Source: Hyposmocoma kahamanoa
Lineage: Eukaryota > Arthropoda > Insecta > Lepidoptera > Cosmopterigidae
Assembly: GCF_003589595.1 (NCBI RefSeq)
Contig: NW_020656077.1
Coordinates: 4,957,538 to 5,021,537 of the forward strand
Reading direction: 5' to 3'
DNA: 64,000 bases
Under the pieces are notes generated by a model. That model did not search any database and was not told the origin of the DNA. It worked only from the letters and a program-made list of their open reading frames with translations. Of this stretch, positions 1 to 13,259 are shown piece after piece (positions within the stretch are counted from its first letter, which is position 1; every line of letters starts with the position of its first letter). Both the position numbers and the translations under genes were made by a program.

Positions 1-910
1 TATGCACAGCACTGTGCCAAAATGGATGTCGGTTCGATGCTGTTTAGGTCTACGATTTTTCTGGAAAAAAACACTGATGACACAAAAATGTTGTGGACCT
101 CAAACGACACACAAATTTCGCTAATACCATATTTTGAATTATTGCCAAATAAGTCCTAAACTATTTAACAACAATTTTTCTGTTTAGATTGAACGCTTTT
201 GCTGTGAAGATAGATGCTTGATGATAAAATATCAATGTTAGCTTTGAAAATGTCGCGCCATATACTGAGCATTTTAATCCAGATATAAAGCTAAAGACAT
301 AAAGCGCGAGATACTTCTATTCTCGCATAGAGATCTTGCGCATTATGTCGCTCTCGCCCAAGTTGCGCCGAGGATAAAGATATCTGAGCCGTCGAATTGA
401 TTTCAATGTGAAATCCTAAAAAGTCTAAAAAAATATTCACCAATGCGGAAAATTTCCTCGTTTATGCACAGAGTGAGACTAATATGTATTTATTTTATTA
501 TTATTATCTGAACCGTTTCAATCAGTAATATAAAGGAAGGCGCATATCGCGGACTGCCCGAATGGACCTATTAATCCTGCTTGATTATTATGGATCATTT
601 ACCTTAAGCTGGCAAATGCATTAAGGGTACTAGAGTACGAGTGCCCGCCATGTACTTGTATACGCAACATGAAATAGCGAACCTTTTAAGTAGTAATATC
701 ACTCGAGTCGGTAGACTTTATTCTCATGTGAGGGTTTGCTCTATCTAGCATATTTACTAGCCTAGGATAAAGCGCATGAATGCTTTCATTTTAGATTGTT
801 GTGATTGTAGAAAGAATACCGCTGGCAGCTTTTGAGTCTAATTATTATTATTATATACACACTACAGACTATAGATCGCCACTTAGCACGATTCTGAAAC
901 CTCTCTCGAC
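1..910. other. AT-rich non-coding stretch with one short hairpin
   Basis: I see no gene here. The only recognisable structure is a hairpin-like segment at 304-341 (GCGCGAGAT ... ATCTTGCGC), which recurs almost unchanged near 40232-40269. Confidence 0.6.
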
Positions 911-1440
911 TCACTTACCTTCATCAATATTCTTCTCACAACGCACCGCAACCTTTTTGAGATCACTCTCAATTTGATCTGAGAATTTTCTTTGTGGTCG
1001 TTCTTTACTTCTATATATTTCTTTTGTTAATCTACATTCATACATCCGCTCCATGTGCCCAAATCGTCTCGGCATACCGTTTTCTATTTTTTCACTACAT
1101 CCTCTTTCAATCTGCATCGTTCACGGATCCAGTATCCTACATTTTTTCACATAACCTCACATTCGATATTTTTCTGGCAAATCTCATTTCAACTGCATTC
1201 ATTCTCTCTACTCTAATCCTTCTTCTGCCATACCCAAAACTCACTTCCATACGTTAGTGTTGGAGCCAGCACATTATGTACAGTAATTCATACTTTCTCA
1301 AGATATGAGATGGCTGCACATCATACCCTTTACGGTCCCATTCTCTGCATTTCCTTTTTTACTCTTCTTACATTTTTTTTTCTCACATTTACCATCCTTT
1401 GTAAACATACATCCCAGGTACACAAAGTCTTGTTTTGAGT
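911..1440 (-). pseudogene. Decayed LINE reverse-transcriptase C-terminal region
   Basis: Read on the minus strand, this holds the C-terminal part of a non-LTR retrotransposon polymerase that is common in insect genomes. The last third is still open (911-1117) and carries MPRRFGHMERM and RLTKEIYRS, matching the family's usual 'ML RWFGH (V/L) ERM ... RLTKQIY' pattern. Upstream, pieces such as LAPTLTYGSE and FWVWQKK are readable only by changing frame and passing stops, so the copy is dead. The upstream limit near 1440 is where the similarity I can recognise by eye fades. It resembles the fragment at 18690-19100 in the same orientation, so both probably come from one family. The clade is not certain. 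Confidence 0.8.
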
Positions 1441-3560
1441 TTAATTTACGTATAAAAATTAATATTGCATTTCCTTCTCTTCAATGCAATAATTAGTGTT
1501 TGAAGCCAACAGCTCTAGCGAATTTAAAGATGCTTAATTTAAGTAACGTAAGTAGAAACCACTTGGAATCTATTATTACTAAATTTTGCTGCTAATCGTC
1601 TTACCTCCTGAGAGACATATTGGTTGATAGAATTATGCAACGTGGTTCTCGGGCAACGTTCACTATTACGACCATCTATTACATAAATGCGCAGGCTTAC
1701 GATTTTGTAGAGACACAAATTTACTTTCAGAATTTCTACCGATTTCGTTACAGTCGCCACGTTCGTGGATTCAAGCTTGACTTTACAAGGGCTCATTTTA
1801 AATTTACGACCATTTCATTCTCCCTAAACAACGGTTTCCACTTACCACGATCCGATTTCCCTGTTTTTGGTCAATTTTCCAAAAGGCTCTTAAAGCCCGC
1901 GTATTGTTCCAGCCGTGTGTGTAAAGCGTATGAAACTGTCGCGAGGTGATTGATGGGCGTATGTCGTGTGTCTCCGGCTTATGTTGGGGCCACGAGAAGG
2001 CCCGACACGCACCTAAGCTTTCGAAAAACCACAGAGAAGGGTTCAACCCACACGCTGCATCTTAAGTGACCGACAGTCGGGTTTTTTATCAAACCGCCAC
2101 GCTAGTTTTATGGCCCAACCTGCAACCCGCCCGACAGGCTATACCCGCTAAATGGCATGCCGCGATATGCTGTACGAATGATCCTCTTTACCGTTAAATG
2201 GATCGGTTTTTGTAGGGGTCTTACATTTTTGCATGATCCATTGGCCTCATTCCTCGGCTCTAATTGGAGTTAAGTAGGGAGTTAGAAATTTCCATTCGTC
2301 ATTCTGTGAATTTGTTAAGTGTAAGAGCGATGATGTAGCGCGTACTTGTTTCCGTAACAAAGTAGTTTATGGATAACTCATGGCACGCCGGGTGGCCGTT
2401 GCATGTTCCGCGCTTTGAATTTACATATTTTAACACTACAATAAAGAAATCATAAGAAGAGGGGAGGTGTAACACCGCTAATGTCATCGGAATATGAATA
2501 AATATACTCTATGCGTGCGCTCACACCGGTAATGAACATATACATACAACGACTACGAGTCCCGGCCATTACGGAAGTATTACTTATGATGGATGGTTAT
2601 TAAAAGTCTGATGATCATTAAAGCTATGAGGGTAAACCGAATCACTGAGCTATTTTTAATTTAATTTAATGTTTCGTCCGCTCGAATTCATTTCGATAAT
2701 AAATTTAAATCAATTTTATTATTACACCATTTTCATTAAGTTCGAAAGCTATTAGCGCTTCAGCTAACAGTCGTATTCGATTACACGGTTGCTGCCATTA
2801 TACGTGTTTTAACAAAACTGGTAATCGTAGTAAAAAATACATATTTCAACGAGAGCAAATATGGAAACGTTTTTCAGTAAAGCACGAGTCAATTTCATAA
2901 TGGAAAAGTAACAGTGAAAAGTGCATTTAATTCGTTATTGGTTTATATTTCGGCCAACGCGTATAAAATACGTGCAAATATTTCGGGTGAATATTGTGCA
3001 ATATTCCTCTTACAATCAGTTGATGGGGATAAAAACCTGCAATATCATGTAATATCATGCAACATCGCCAGCGCAGATTAAGTTTCCAGTGGATTGTTCA
3101 CTTATTACGATATGGACAACAACAAATTTCAGCAGCAATGTTGAGTGCATTAACTAACGAATGTCATTGTATAGTGACAGCTTTCGTCACACAAGCAACT
3201 TGAAAATGGGCGGAGAAATCGCTGATATAGAAAAGGTACTTTGATGATTTCGATAACACTCTCAAATTCTAAGCATCCAATTTACACACCAATTCCACGA
3301 TATTAAAGATTAAGTTATATTTGTAGCATGTGTAATAGTTATTTATCATTCGTGAAAGTGTCCGAACAAACAACAATTTACAGAATGGAGAAGAATTGTA
3401 GCAATTAATTATGGTTTGTCTAAACAAATTCGGTTCGGAAGCGGATGTTGTTTAATGATTTGAGTTATTGTTTTGCATACGTTTACGTGTACGAGCATGA
3501 CTTTGTGTTAATTATGCTTTTTCATCTAACGACCGATGTTGTCCTATATGCAGGATGTAA
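1441..3560. other. Non-coding stretch, nothing recognised
   Basis: Short overlapping frames at 1539-2046 lie on both strands and show no family motif or splice structure. The block at about 1960-2270 is less AT-rich than its surroundings, but I cannot assign it. Confidence 0.4.
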
Positions 3561-3639
3561 TCGTTAAGTGTGCCCAGGAGATTATTCCGTAAATATAAGA
3601 GATATCAAAAATCTTTAAACTGGTATCGAAAGTACAATA

Positions 3640-4142
3640 CGATACAATACCAAAATTCTTTATTGTACATTCTTTATTGTACCAAAACAGGAAACAAATA
3701 CAATACAATTAAATTAAAAATAAGCGGTGGTACAATGGGCGGTCTTATCGCTTTAAGAGATTTCTGCCAGACAACCTTTGGGTGGAAGTAATTATATAAT
3801 TCACAGGAAAAAGACGGCGGTGTACTTTGACTTAATTTGTAAGTCAATGGCGGTGTATGAAGAATTACTAATCAATAGATAAAAATTGATAAATAAATGC
3901 AAATATACATATATTTACAAATAAATAATAGAACCAGTACATATATATGAATATCGTAAACTACTATATATTCTTATACCTATAAATATAAAATTTCTAA
4001 AACACAATTTCAAAACATAAAAATACCTAAGCAGTTCAAGTCATACTAAAGTTAGGTAGTGTTCTTTTACCATATTTTTGAATATATTCAATGATTTCGC
4101 TTGTTGAATAAACAAAGGTAAAGCGTTCCACAAACGAATAGC
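3640..4142 (-). mobile_element. LINE 3' end (last coding codons plus 3' UTR)
   Basis: On the minus strand, 4142-4041 encodes 33 residues ending in a stop, with LWNALPLFIQQ and FKNMVKEHYL. This is the 'WN.LP ... F...L' signature that closes the reverse-transcriptase ORF of CR1/Jockey-like LINEs. The fragment is too short to stand out as an ORF. The rest (about 4040-3640) would be its 3' UTR, ending near 'caataaagaat', and contains the lepidopteran-repeat phrase about a 'GGGCGG.CTTATCGCT' stretch at 3736-3751. A second LINE end of the same general type lies at 39643-40098. The clade is inferred; the LINE nature is fairly secure. Confidence 0.65.
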
Positions 4143-6700
4143 CTGAACAAGAAGAAGAAGATTAATAATTGAGAAGAAGTTGAAGAAGAGCGCAGAAGTC
4201 GGGGGTTGGATCGATGGGCGAATTCAAATCGCTCCTTGAGTTAAGGTGGTGTGTGAGGAATGAATAAGATGCCATAAAGAAGATTAAGAATATGAGCATT
4301 CCGGCGAAGTCTAGTATTCTAGTAGTCTTAGGTAACGTAATTAGTAAAACGACATTAATAACTTTTTTTAAATAAAACTAGAAATATCCAACATTTTAAC
4401 GTTAAACGCATCCATACATTGACATTGAAAAGGACAATGTGGAAAAGTCCCACCTAATCAACCCTCAGATGAATAATACGTTACGATTTAAGATATTTTT
4501 TCATCAAAAGAATACAAATCAAGTTAAATAAATAAAATTTTGTGTTCTAGTACAATAAAAAATGAATCAATAATGCAATGTAATAATAAAATAACAATAA
4601 TGTGAAAATAAACATAAAATGTGAAACATAGATATAATAAAGATGAATAAAACAAATTACACTCTTTCATAATTTAATCTTTAATAATTATCTTTTTTCA
4701 ATAGCAGAATTATTTACCCAAAAAATGGAAGTATATAAATTTTCGAGTCGAAACGAATTTTCGGTAGTAATCTCAACCAAGGACTACCTGCTATCTGGGT
4801 CTGAAATATCTNNNNNNNNNNGTGTATTCCAGATTTTATGCAGCGAAATGCCCATTACACTGGTTTTTTAAATAACATCCAGTGACGGGACGAACAGTGC
4901 GCATGGTGGTAAGTCACACACAGACAAGATCCTAGGGGCACTGCTACCGCGACCGTCATCCTGAGACGTAAAAAATATCGTTTCATAGGCAAGTAAATTA
5001 CACTTGAAATAATCACAATCACATTACACAGTTAGTACTATGTCAATCGCAATGCGGACTCCTCTGGGAAGAATGAATAAGAAACTCTACTGTTGGCTCT
5101 TCGTAAATAAACTTTTGTCCACATTTATATATTACAATATTTATTTTTACACAATATCTTTTTGTGTACAGTTTTTGTTTCACGATATTTTTTTTTTTAA
5201 TAACAACAGGAGTCTTGTTCCAGTAGCGTGTACGTTGCTCCTTATATGAATTAGTGATTTTGAAAACCATTGTCTAGCGTAGTATAACAGATAGTACATT
5301 TTTATTTCTCGTATTAATATTATAAGCAAAACTATTTTTCATAAACTACATTTTCATGATGTATGACGCATTCTAAATAGGATGATATCCTTCAACTTAT
5401 CTCTCAGAGACAAACAGAACAATGTGTTTGTAAATTTGTCCAAGTTTTTACTCGAGATTAACTGCAAAGAGCACCAATTGTGTAGACATAAATGAACAAC
5501 ATTAATAAACCCCCGTGGCTTAAGTATAAATGAACGAATCCAGTTTGCCTTAGCATATTCTGTATGCAAATGTTATTTCGCATCTTGAACCGAGATAGTT
5601 CGGGTAGCAGCGCTGTACCTGCTAAACAATTAGCATTAAACGGGAATGACACAGCTTTCCAGATTATCCTGTCCACGTACTCCAACAGTGATGCGGGAAT
5701 TGTTTTGGAAAATTACTTGATTTGGGTATTTTTATAACATGGAAGTTGCTTTGGATACCATAGAACAAATGATTGCAATTCGAATTATGAACTACCGCAT
5801 TTTTTGATACCTGCTAAAAGAAGATGGCGCAGGAAAAAAATAAAATATCTATAATGTAAAATATCTTTGTCTAATAAGTTTGCATCGTAAAAGTCGCTGC
5901 TGTGTAAAAGAAAAATCTTAATGGTTCTAGAAAACGGTAACTCCATACGTCCAATGTTTGCATCCGTAAATGCCACGCGGCGAGTGCACACACATACTAG
6001 CCGCGTTGCTACGTTTGTACGGAGTTACTACACTTGTCTTATTTTACTATGGCAATAATGTTAGAACATGTTGCAATGAATAAAGCTACGCTTAGTTAGA
6101 TATTTATTGTTAATACCGTATGAATTTCAGATGCGTTTAATTACAACATTCTTTCTCGCAATTACCCTTATATTGTACTTAATAGGTTTAACAACGGAAT
6201 AATAAATCGTGCATAAAGGATATAGGATTTCAACTATTTATTGCTTACTGTTCTGTACATGTAGCTATTTCAGATATCGAGTGACGGGACAGATAATTGA
6301 ACAATTGGGCTTGGTGGTAAGCGACATGATTAATCATGCCTCTGTGCTCATCACACCACACTGATTTTATTACGCATTTACACCAAGTCTGCAATCGACT
6401 ACCTACTTGACCACCTATATATATATGTGTGTTTAGCAGTGCAACTTAGCTAAGTTACATTGCAAGGGGATGACGAGGTTTTACTATACAAGAAAAAGAG
6501 TAAAACTATTATCAGTAAAATAATGATTTTTGTAAGTTGTTCACTTTAGTTCCACTTGTTGTTTTAGTTCACCCGTGCCGTAGCCGTGTTGAAAATGTTT
6601 AAACGCTACTTCTTAATTCGGAGAAGCGAAGAAAAGCTTGTTTTGCTGGATCAAATATTTTACGTATATACTATTAAATAATGTCTTAAAAAAATATAAG
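4143..6700. other. Non-coding stretch with two repeat scraps and a gap
   Basis: No gene is recognised. Two short minus-oriented pieces of the 'GACGAACAAGTCGTGCGCC' repeat family lie at 4882-4960 and 6283-6330. The rest is AT-rich and featureless. Open frames at 5043-5991 have no recognised motif. Confidence 0.5.
4812..4821. other. Assembly gap (10 N)
   Basis: A run of ten Ns, a conventional gap symbol; the true missing length is unknown. Confidence 0.99.
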
Positions 6701-6706
6701 ATGGCC

Positions 6707-6896
6707 GCCTCTGTGGTGGAGTGGCTAGCATTTATTTATTAGCGGTTTTCAAGGTCGCCAGTTCTGAGGTCCCGGGTTCGATCCCCGGCTCTGTCTCGGA
6801 TCTGAGTGTTGGTGGTACCGTCGTTGTGTCCGATTTCCATAACATAAGTGCTTTAGCTACTTACTTTGGGATCAGAGCAACGTATGTGATGTTGTT
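6707..6896 (+). mobile_element. tRNA-derived SINE, family B
   Basis: The head GCCTCTGTGGTGGAGTGGCT and the B-box GGTTCGATCCC (6776-6786) are pol III promoter features of a tRNA-like head. A body with 'TCCGATTTCCATAACA' and 'ATCAGAGCAACGTATGTGAT' follows. The same body is seen at 11025-11117 and, on the minus strand, at 52455-52662, which defines a dispersed family. It is not a functional tRNA gene because the acceptor halves do not pair. Confidence 0.85.
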
Positions 6897-6917
6897 GAAT
6901 ATTAAAATAAGAAATAC

Positions 6918-7110
6918 CATAGGATATTGTCTAAAGTTAATTTGTTGTACTACAGGATGTGCTTTACCAGATCTTGTAAAATCATGAAGACGGGCAAAAA
7001 TAAAAGTTTAAAACGAATTATTTAAAAATATCTAACTTTGCACATAATTATATATATTGAGATATTTCTTTTTAAGTACTACAGAGAACCTGCTAAATTT
7101 TGGGCAATAT
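6918..7110 (-). repeat. Dispersed repeat, family H (partial)
   Basis: The reverse complement matches the repeat at 27050-27470, 28275-28500 and 54730-55190, including 'AGCAGGTTCTCTGTAGTACT' and 'TATGTGCAAAGTTAGATATT'. It directly follows SINE-B. The family's class is not recognised. Confidence 0.7.
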
Positions 7111-9880
7111 ACGTGACAAATAGGGATCAATTTTCAATTTGTTGAAAGCTATTCATAACTGGGTTGACGTTTCGGAATGAATTTCCACCACCATAAAGCG
7201 TTTTAAAAACACACCGGATTAACCACCACCTAAACCAACTTCTAAAATTTGCAGTCTCCTTTACATGAGAACGTGCCAAGTGCAAAAAATTGTGCAACTT
7301 TTTCTGCACTCACTTATTTTAATTTTCCATTTTGTAATTTATCAAGCCGGTTGGACTTGGCAAAAAGAAAGCTAAAACAATCTTAATCTTGTTTACGCGC
7401 AGTCGACATGTTTCAAACAAAAAGTATGGTGAGTTAGTAGGTCAATGTGAGTTACGATTCTTTATTACGTCGGGGAAATTATACAAGGCAAATAGCGCTA
7501 CAATATTATTTGCTCTATTCGTTTGATTGACGTTGCTCCGTCCACGTGTTGATTTAATAGCGAACAATAGCATCAAAGTTACCGGTAGGCATGTTGCGGC
7601 AGTAGGTACCTATACAAGTATCATTTGATTGAGTCTTAATGTAAAAGAGCAAGTCGCCAAACCCCATGTTGGTACTCAAGTTACCTCTTAAATTTCAATT
7701 TTGTGGAGAAATTCTCTACGCAATATTACGTCGCTTTTATTAAATTCTCCGCCATACGGGGGCTCTACTTATTTTTCACGACTAAATTGAAAACACCTCA
7801 CACAGTTCTGCGCCTAAGGAATACGTTCGCACAATATAAAGATTGGGTTTATAGGTTCTCGAGATCGAGTCCGCGACGGGCAGGTAGGGGCCGCCAGAAA
7901 GGAGAGGAACTCGTAAATTCCTTTACGACAAATAAAAATGCGCCCTTCAATATTGGGCCACGTTCTCTCGTACGTTGAGAATAGTATATCATTCAATCGC
8001 GCTTGGTTTCCTGTCGGGCCTGGCCGCTGCGTCGTCCTGACTGTTCCGAATCTACATAACATAAGACCATGTAGCGAATTTTTTCAACTACACTGGCTTT
8101 GAAATCGAAAACATAGTCAAAAATATGGACGATCATTTATAAAAACGCACAGAGTATCTCTCTTGAAACACATGATAACAATTTTAATTCTAGATCTTAA
8201 TTCTGTATCAATTTTAAATTCTAATATAAGATGTTAGATTATTTCGCATTTCATTGCAACCCTTTTCATTTGTTGTACAATTTGTGGTCATTACTGTACG
8301 TAAAGTATGTAAACGACACGGCTACACCTTCGTTAGTAACACCTTCACCGCGATGCACATAAATAATTCAGATAGTACCCTTATATATTCATTTTTCACG
8401 CGTTCGTTTTCAAATGAGGATTAGAGCTCTCGACTCGTTCTAAAACATTATTCAGTCATTTTTTCATATTGGAATTTGTATTAGTGGCACTTGAGAAGTG
8501 TCGCGGAATTCGTGAACTGTATGGATGTGGAGGTAAAAAGTTTATTTTACGAATGCCCGTTGTGAGTCGTATGGCGCTTCTTGTGATGTAGTTGCAATTG
8601 TACTAAGCTCGATCACAAAGCTGCTGTCAACACGAACTTATTCCCCATAAATGAGAGCTATGCTCAACTGTTGTGCAGCTGTAATTCACTTCCAAAACCA
8701 AGAAAAATACGAAATACCAAGTCCATCTATCATCAAGAAAACAATAAACAATCAACTGCGAGTTGTGTCCTTCCTTTATGAGATACGTAAGGCAGTCTCA
8801 AAACCAAAAAAGCGCGAAAAATCAAGAATCACGTTTGATATTCAGAATAAAATAATAAACAATGCTAAAATGAATTTGAATCCATTTTTACTAATACCAT
8901 TACGGAAGGTTCATGTTTATTAATTAGGAAACTTTTTAAGACTTTTTCGAAATCACACAAATATTTACAGCGGTTTTTGAGTGGTCTCAGGTGGCGATGT
9001 TTCAGACGCCGGGAGATTCTTCTTTGTGCATTGAAGGCAGCATTCAAAGGAGTTTATTGTCGTAGTATTTGAGAGAAAATAAAAATTGTCATCTGAGTTT
9101 GTCTAAAGCCGAGTTTTTACTTCCTGTGTCTGTTGATAGCAAAAATATTTTCAAGACGGTACTTTTATCGTCGCTGCACAGAAAAAAAAGGAATTCTACT
9201 TATAAGAAAGAGCAATTTCTCAAAATATTTGCTAATCCTGAAAAAATATTTATTTCATTAATAAAATATTGTCATTACAAAAATACTGCTTATCTTTTTC
9301 TAATACAATTTTACTCTTAACTTTATTCTAACTTTTAGACAAATACTTTCACTTCAAGATTTTATTTCATTTCTAATCAATTGATAGGTCATTACTGACA
9401 TCAAGAAATTTTCACATCTTACATCAAATTTAAATAATCTTAAATGAATTCAAAATTTCTTGGATGTATTTTAAGAAAATATAATCTTAAACAAATAAAG
9501 AAGTAGTTTGCTATTCAGATTAAAATTCTAAATTCTAGAGTATATTTTTAAAGCAACATTTCGGTGCGTTTTCATAGTCAATGTTGTCGTGACATGGCGC
9601 CGAGGGCGCACGCGGTAACGATTACTTTTACTTTTGCTTGTAATCATAAAAATCATAAACAGTCATTTATCCAAAGAAACAATACGTAGTATTTCTAGTT
9701 TGTTAGTGTGTTATTTGTAGTAATAATTTAAGAAATTTGATTTCAGCATGAAATCAAACTACACTTGTAACAAGTAAAACTTTAACATGCAATTAGTTTC
9801 ATTGCGCCACTGCTAGATAGCATTAGTTGTACTCTGCAACGCGCTATCGTTTTGTTAACTTCAATAGTATAAGTCATCTC
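7111..9880. other. Non-coding stretch, nothing recognised
   Basis: Open frames on both strands at 7703-8062 lie in a somewhat GC-richer block, but show no domain or splice pattern. I see no other feature. Confidence 0.4.
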
Positions 9881-9887
9881 ATACATA

Positions 9888-10000
9888 GGAAATGGAACTG
9901 TTTTTCTGGATTTAAAACGTATATTTGTTTTTTCAAACAAACCGACGTTTCGGGCCCTTTACAGATCCCATGGTCACGGTTGGTTATCTCATATATTTTG
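9888..10000 (+). repeat. Foldback repeat, family P (truncated copy)
   Basis: It contains 'AGGAAATGGAACTGTTTTTC' and 'ACCGACGTTTCGGGCCC', as does the fuller copy at 50998-51257. Only the left part is present here. The GACGTTTCG phrase is frequent in Penelope-type element ends, but that link is a guess. Confidence 0.6.
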
Positions 10001-10544
10001 AATTATTAGTGCTCTCTGACACTGTAGCATTTTAATCGCACTGAATGGTATTCAATTATTTGTGAAGAATCAGTCCTATTTCTGCTACTTTAAGGTTTGG
10101 CACTGAACTGTGTGCTTCCACGCTATTGAGACATACTGTTGGGAAATTTACGCTTTTTGATATTAGAAAACATAAATCTTCAGTCAAATAATTAAGTACC
10201 TCTTCTTTTTTACTTCTTTTTTTTTCCAAGTCAAAATCGGACATTTCTAATAACTAATACATATTTTGTTGAATCTAGAGTAGCTTTGTGACTTGAAGTA
10301 CATTAATTTGCTCTTGGATTAAATATTTCTGTCTTATAACTAAAATACACTTTTAAGACGTTTTTTTACTATTATCAAGTAATCATTCTCTAGCGTCTAT
10401 AGGGAGAGGATCGTTTTGTTGGATTTATTAAACTTGTCTTCATAAAAAGAATTTTGTCTTTAAGTAATCTGTTTTTGCCGTGTGGCAAACGAATTCATGA
10501 TATTTGAAATCGAACTATGCAAGGCCCTAAAATATCAGAGTTGA

Positions 10545-10637
10545 CGACCTCCGCGGTCGAGTGACTTGGACATCAGTTTTTTGATGGTGTCCCCATCTCT
10601 TGAGGTCCCGGGTTCGATACTCAATATAGAAAAGTAG
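10545..10637 (+). mobile_element. SINE family B, 5' head
   Basis: The tRNA-like head (CCTCCGCGGTCGAGTGAC ... GAGGTCCCGGGTTCGATAC) breaks off after 'AATATAGAAAAGTAG'. Its body appears to resume at 11025, so the SINE seems to be split by about 0.4 kb. Confidence 0.65.
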
Positions 10638-11024
10638 TATTTTAAGCAATTGTTGCATGATTATTGTGCATGAATGACGGTTCTTAAACTCGAGTACCGT
10701 TGTCTTAAGTAATAGGGACGAGATTTTAAACCTAATTGTGTAATTATTGCACACAACATTTTACTTACGAGTAAATTTAAATAATTAAACATAACTAATA
10801 TTGCCGTTATTCTATTCATGAACACAGTGACGCGTTTAAGGAGACATTTAATTAGCAACATTTTTTGAAACTCACTAAAGTTCTGTTTAAAGAACTACTT
10901 CTAACGACATTTTTGAGTTCATTAGCGAGTACCATAAACAATAGAATTTTGGTTCAGAAGTAAATAGAGCGCCTTTGTGATATGGTTTATGAAATTATAT
11001 TTGACAGATAAAATACAAAAGTAG

Positions 11025-11117
11025 AAAAACTAACTTTTCGTACTATCGTTGTTTCCAATTTCCATAACACAAGGGCTTTGGTTACTTTAGAATCAGGGCA
11101 ACGTTTGTGATGTTGTC
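11025..11117 (+). mobile_element. SINE family B, 3' body
   Basis: It matches the body of the SINE at 6707-6896 ('TTCCATAACACAAG', 'TTAGAATCAGGGCAACGT'). No head lies directly before it; the nearest one in the same orientation is at 10545-10637. Confidence 0.65.
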
Positions 11118-12890
11118 TCATAATATTTATTTATTAATTATCAGAGTACGAAACGAAGATTAATTTTAGTGACTAAAAATTTGACTATAATTGATCCTAT
11201 GTCAGGCACAACTTAACATAATGAAACTTATTCCAACGGCACTAGTTACGTAACTAGAAACGTAACCAAGTCTAATTAAATACTTTAACTTCAGAACCAA
11301 ACAAAGACTATATTGTGTTAGCTGACGAACATGCCGCCAAGCAGAGTTGACGTTGTCATTAAAATATTTGAAGCAGATCACGTACGTTTAGATCAGAAGA
11401 AGCATTCCTTTGTCCTCAAAGTAGTGCTTCTTCTGAGTTCGACGTGTAATGATACTCACTAAACGTCTTTATCACTGGTCTGAAAACACCCCACAAAGGA
11501 TTGTCTCTTGACATGACGCCAATAATGGCTTGGCTTAATGGAACGCCTCGTCGATTGGCCTCGTGTAAAAAGGTTCTTTAAAAATTAAAACGTACTTAAA
11601 AGTCTATACAAAAACAGATTATAGTCATATAAAGCACGTTAATCCTTCAGAAATAATCAATGATAGTTTAATTCAAGTCAGCGCTTAAATAATTGTTCAC
11701 GAAAAGAGCAAACATCTGACTCCCTAGAGCGTTTACGCTGAACCAATCGTCAGGAAGATTCAAACAAAAAATATAGAACGAACAGGCAACAAAAAATCTT
11801 CGGCCTGAGAATTTCATAGTCATTAATAGTAGAGGTTTTAGTGAGGGTCCAAGAACGACAACAATATGGCTAGCCTTTTTGTGCCTACATTCTGATGCAT
11901 GTCCGTAAAAAGTGGACCAGATGTTTATAGTGCTGAGTCACTCACTCTGGGCAATCTTGACTTATAACCTCACATCATTTGAGAATATCACCTCTAACAT
12001 TGAAGCAAAAAGGTTGAAACGATGAGCCCATATTATTATGATAATTTGTGAACACTTTGTGCTGTCCAATACATAAAAGGCAGATTTTGTGATTTTTTTC
12101 AGTGATCCTTCGTATACTGGCTTTAGGCCCTCGCTGCTTTTCTTAGCACTTACCTAATTATTAAAGTGAGATGGTACAGGACAAGAAAGAGCACGTGTAT
12201 CTTGATGCGAAACATTTAAATTCAATTGTATGCCGGTTACGATATGAAAAAATAATGAACGTTCCAAAATAACTAAATAGTTGAAACTTTCTGAAAACTC
12301 TTTTGTTTTCTTGTCTTTGAAGTCTCTTCTTTAAAAGATCATTACTCTGTTTATATTCTCTTCTCTGTCATCATTTACAACATTAATGGACTATGAACAT
12401 TTATTTAACACTCAAAATTTTAAGTTACATACTAGAAATGACGTTCTATGTTGCATAAATAAGCTATTAGTATAAGTAAGGCCAAAAGTTTGAGAAGAAC
12501 ATCGGCACAAGTAGGATTCGAGCAAAAAGATAAACTAAAAGCGAATTCAAACATGTACAACGAAGATAAGTGGCGTGTTTGTGGCCATCTGCCTCTTACC
12601 ATCGGTAGGGGTGTGCCAAATTCATAATAGTAAAATATTTCGTGTTGACCGAGAACACATTGCAGCGTGATTTGAGATTGAAAATACTTTATTTTCGGAT
12701 CTAAAAAAGCATATATTTGTTTTTATCCGATCACAAATATTAGTACCAAAAAGAAAAAAGAAAATTACACAACTATGTACAATTTACCGCCATTTACATA
12801 CCGACGGCTGAATGGTAAAAATGACCAAGCTGCATAGGTTGAAAAAAAAAATTACAATTTATTAAAGCGACATCTCTAATCAGCGGCTGG
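11118..12890. other. Non-coding stretch with one foldback motif
   Basis: No gene is seen. A 70-bp piece at 11392-11465 holds 'CAGAAGAAGC' followed by its inverted form 'GCTTCTTCTG', and shares about 60 bases with 14422-14479. Confidence 0.5.
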
Positions 12891-13018
12891 CAGCTTTTGA
12901 GTAGAAAAAAGTTTCGTAATTTTCACAGATGGCGCTAAGGCAAAAAGTCGTTAAAAACCAAAAACGGAACTTTCTTAGTGATCGATCTTTATATTAATAA
13001 TTATAACAAACTAGTAGT
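12890..13018 (+). mobile_element. SINE family D lacking the tRNA region
   Basis: It carries the family D flanks, 'GATGGCGCTAAGGC' with 'AAAGTCGTTAAAAACC', then 'GATCGATCTTTATATTAATA' and 'TTATAACAAACTAGT'. The tRNA-like promoter region that normally sits between these is missing. This is a deletion derivative or a product of a different unit order. Confidence 0.6.
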
Positions 13019-13259
13019 TATTATCTCGGATAACTCATCGACGATTAACATTTAAGATGAATTTATTTTAACGTGATGTGACCAGCCCTGCAACCCAGCT
13101 AAATCCAAGAGATTGGATGTCTTTATGTGGGATATCAAAACAAACACCTGTCGTTTTCGGTCAGGTATTGTCTAAACAGAATGGCGGCAGCTGGCACTTC
13201 CACTGATCCGATTTCTTTAGGCTTTTGCAAGTGGACATTGAATGGTAAACAAACCAATG

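Noticed and set aside
5354..5991. Three minus-strand frames that could be a reverse-transcriptase piece (VDRIIWKAV...)
   Set aside because: The order of motifs does not match any LINE block I know, and there is a stop directly upstream; too weak to call.
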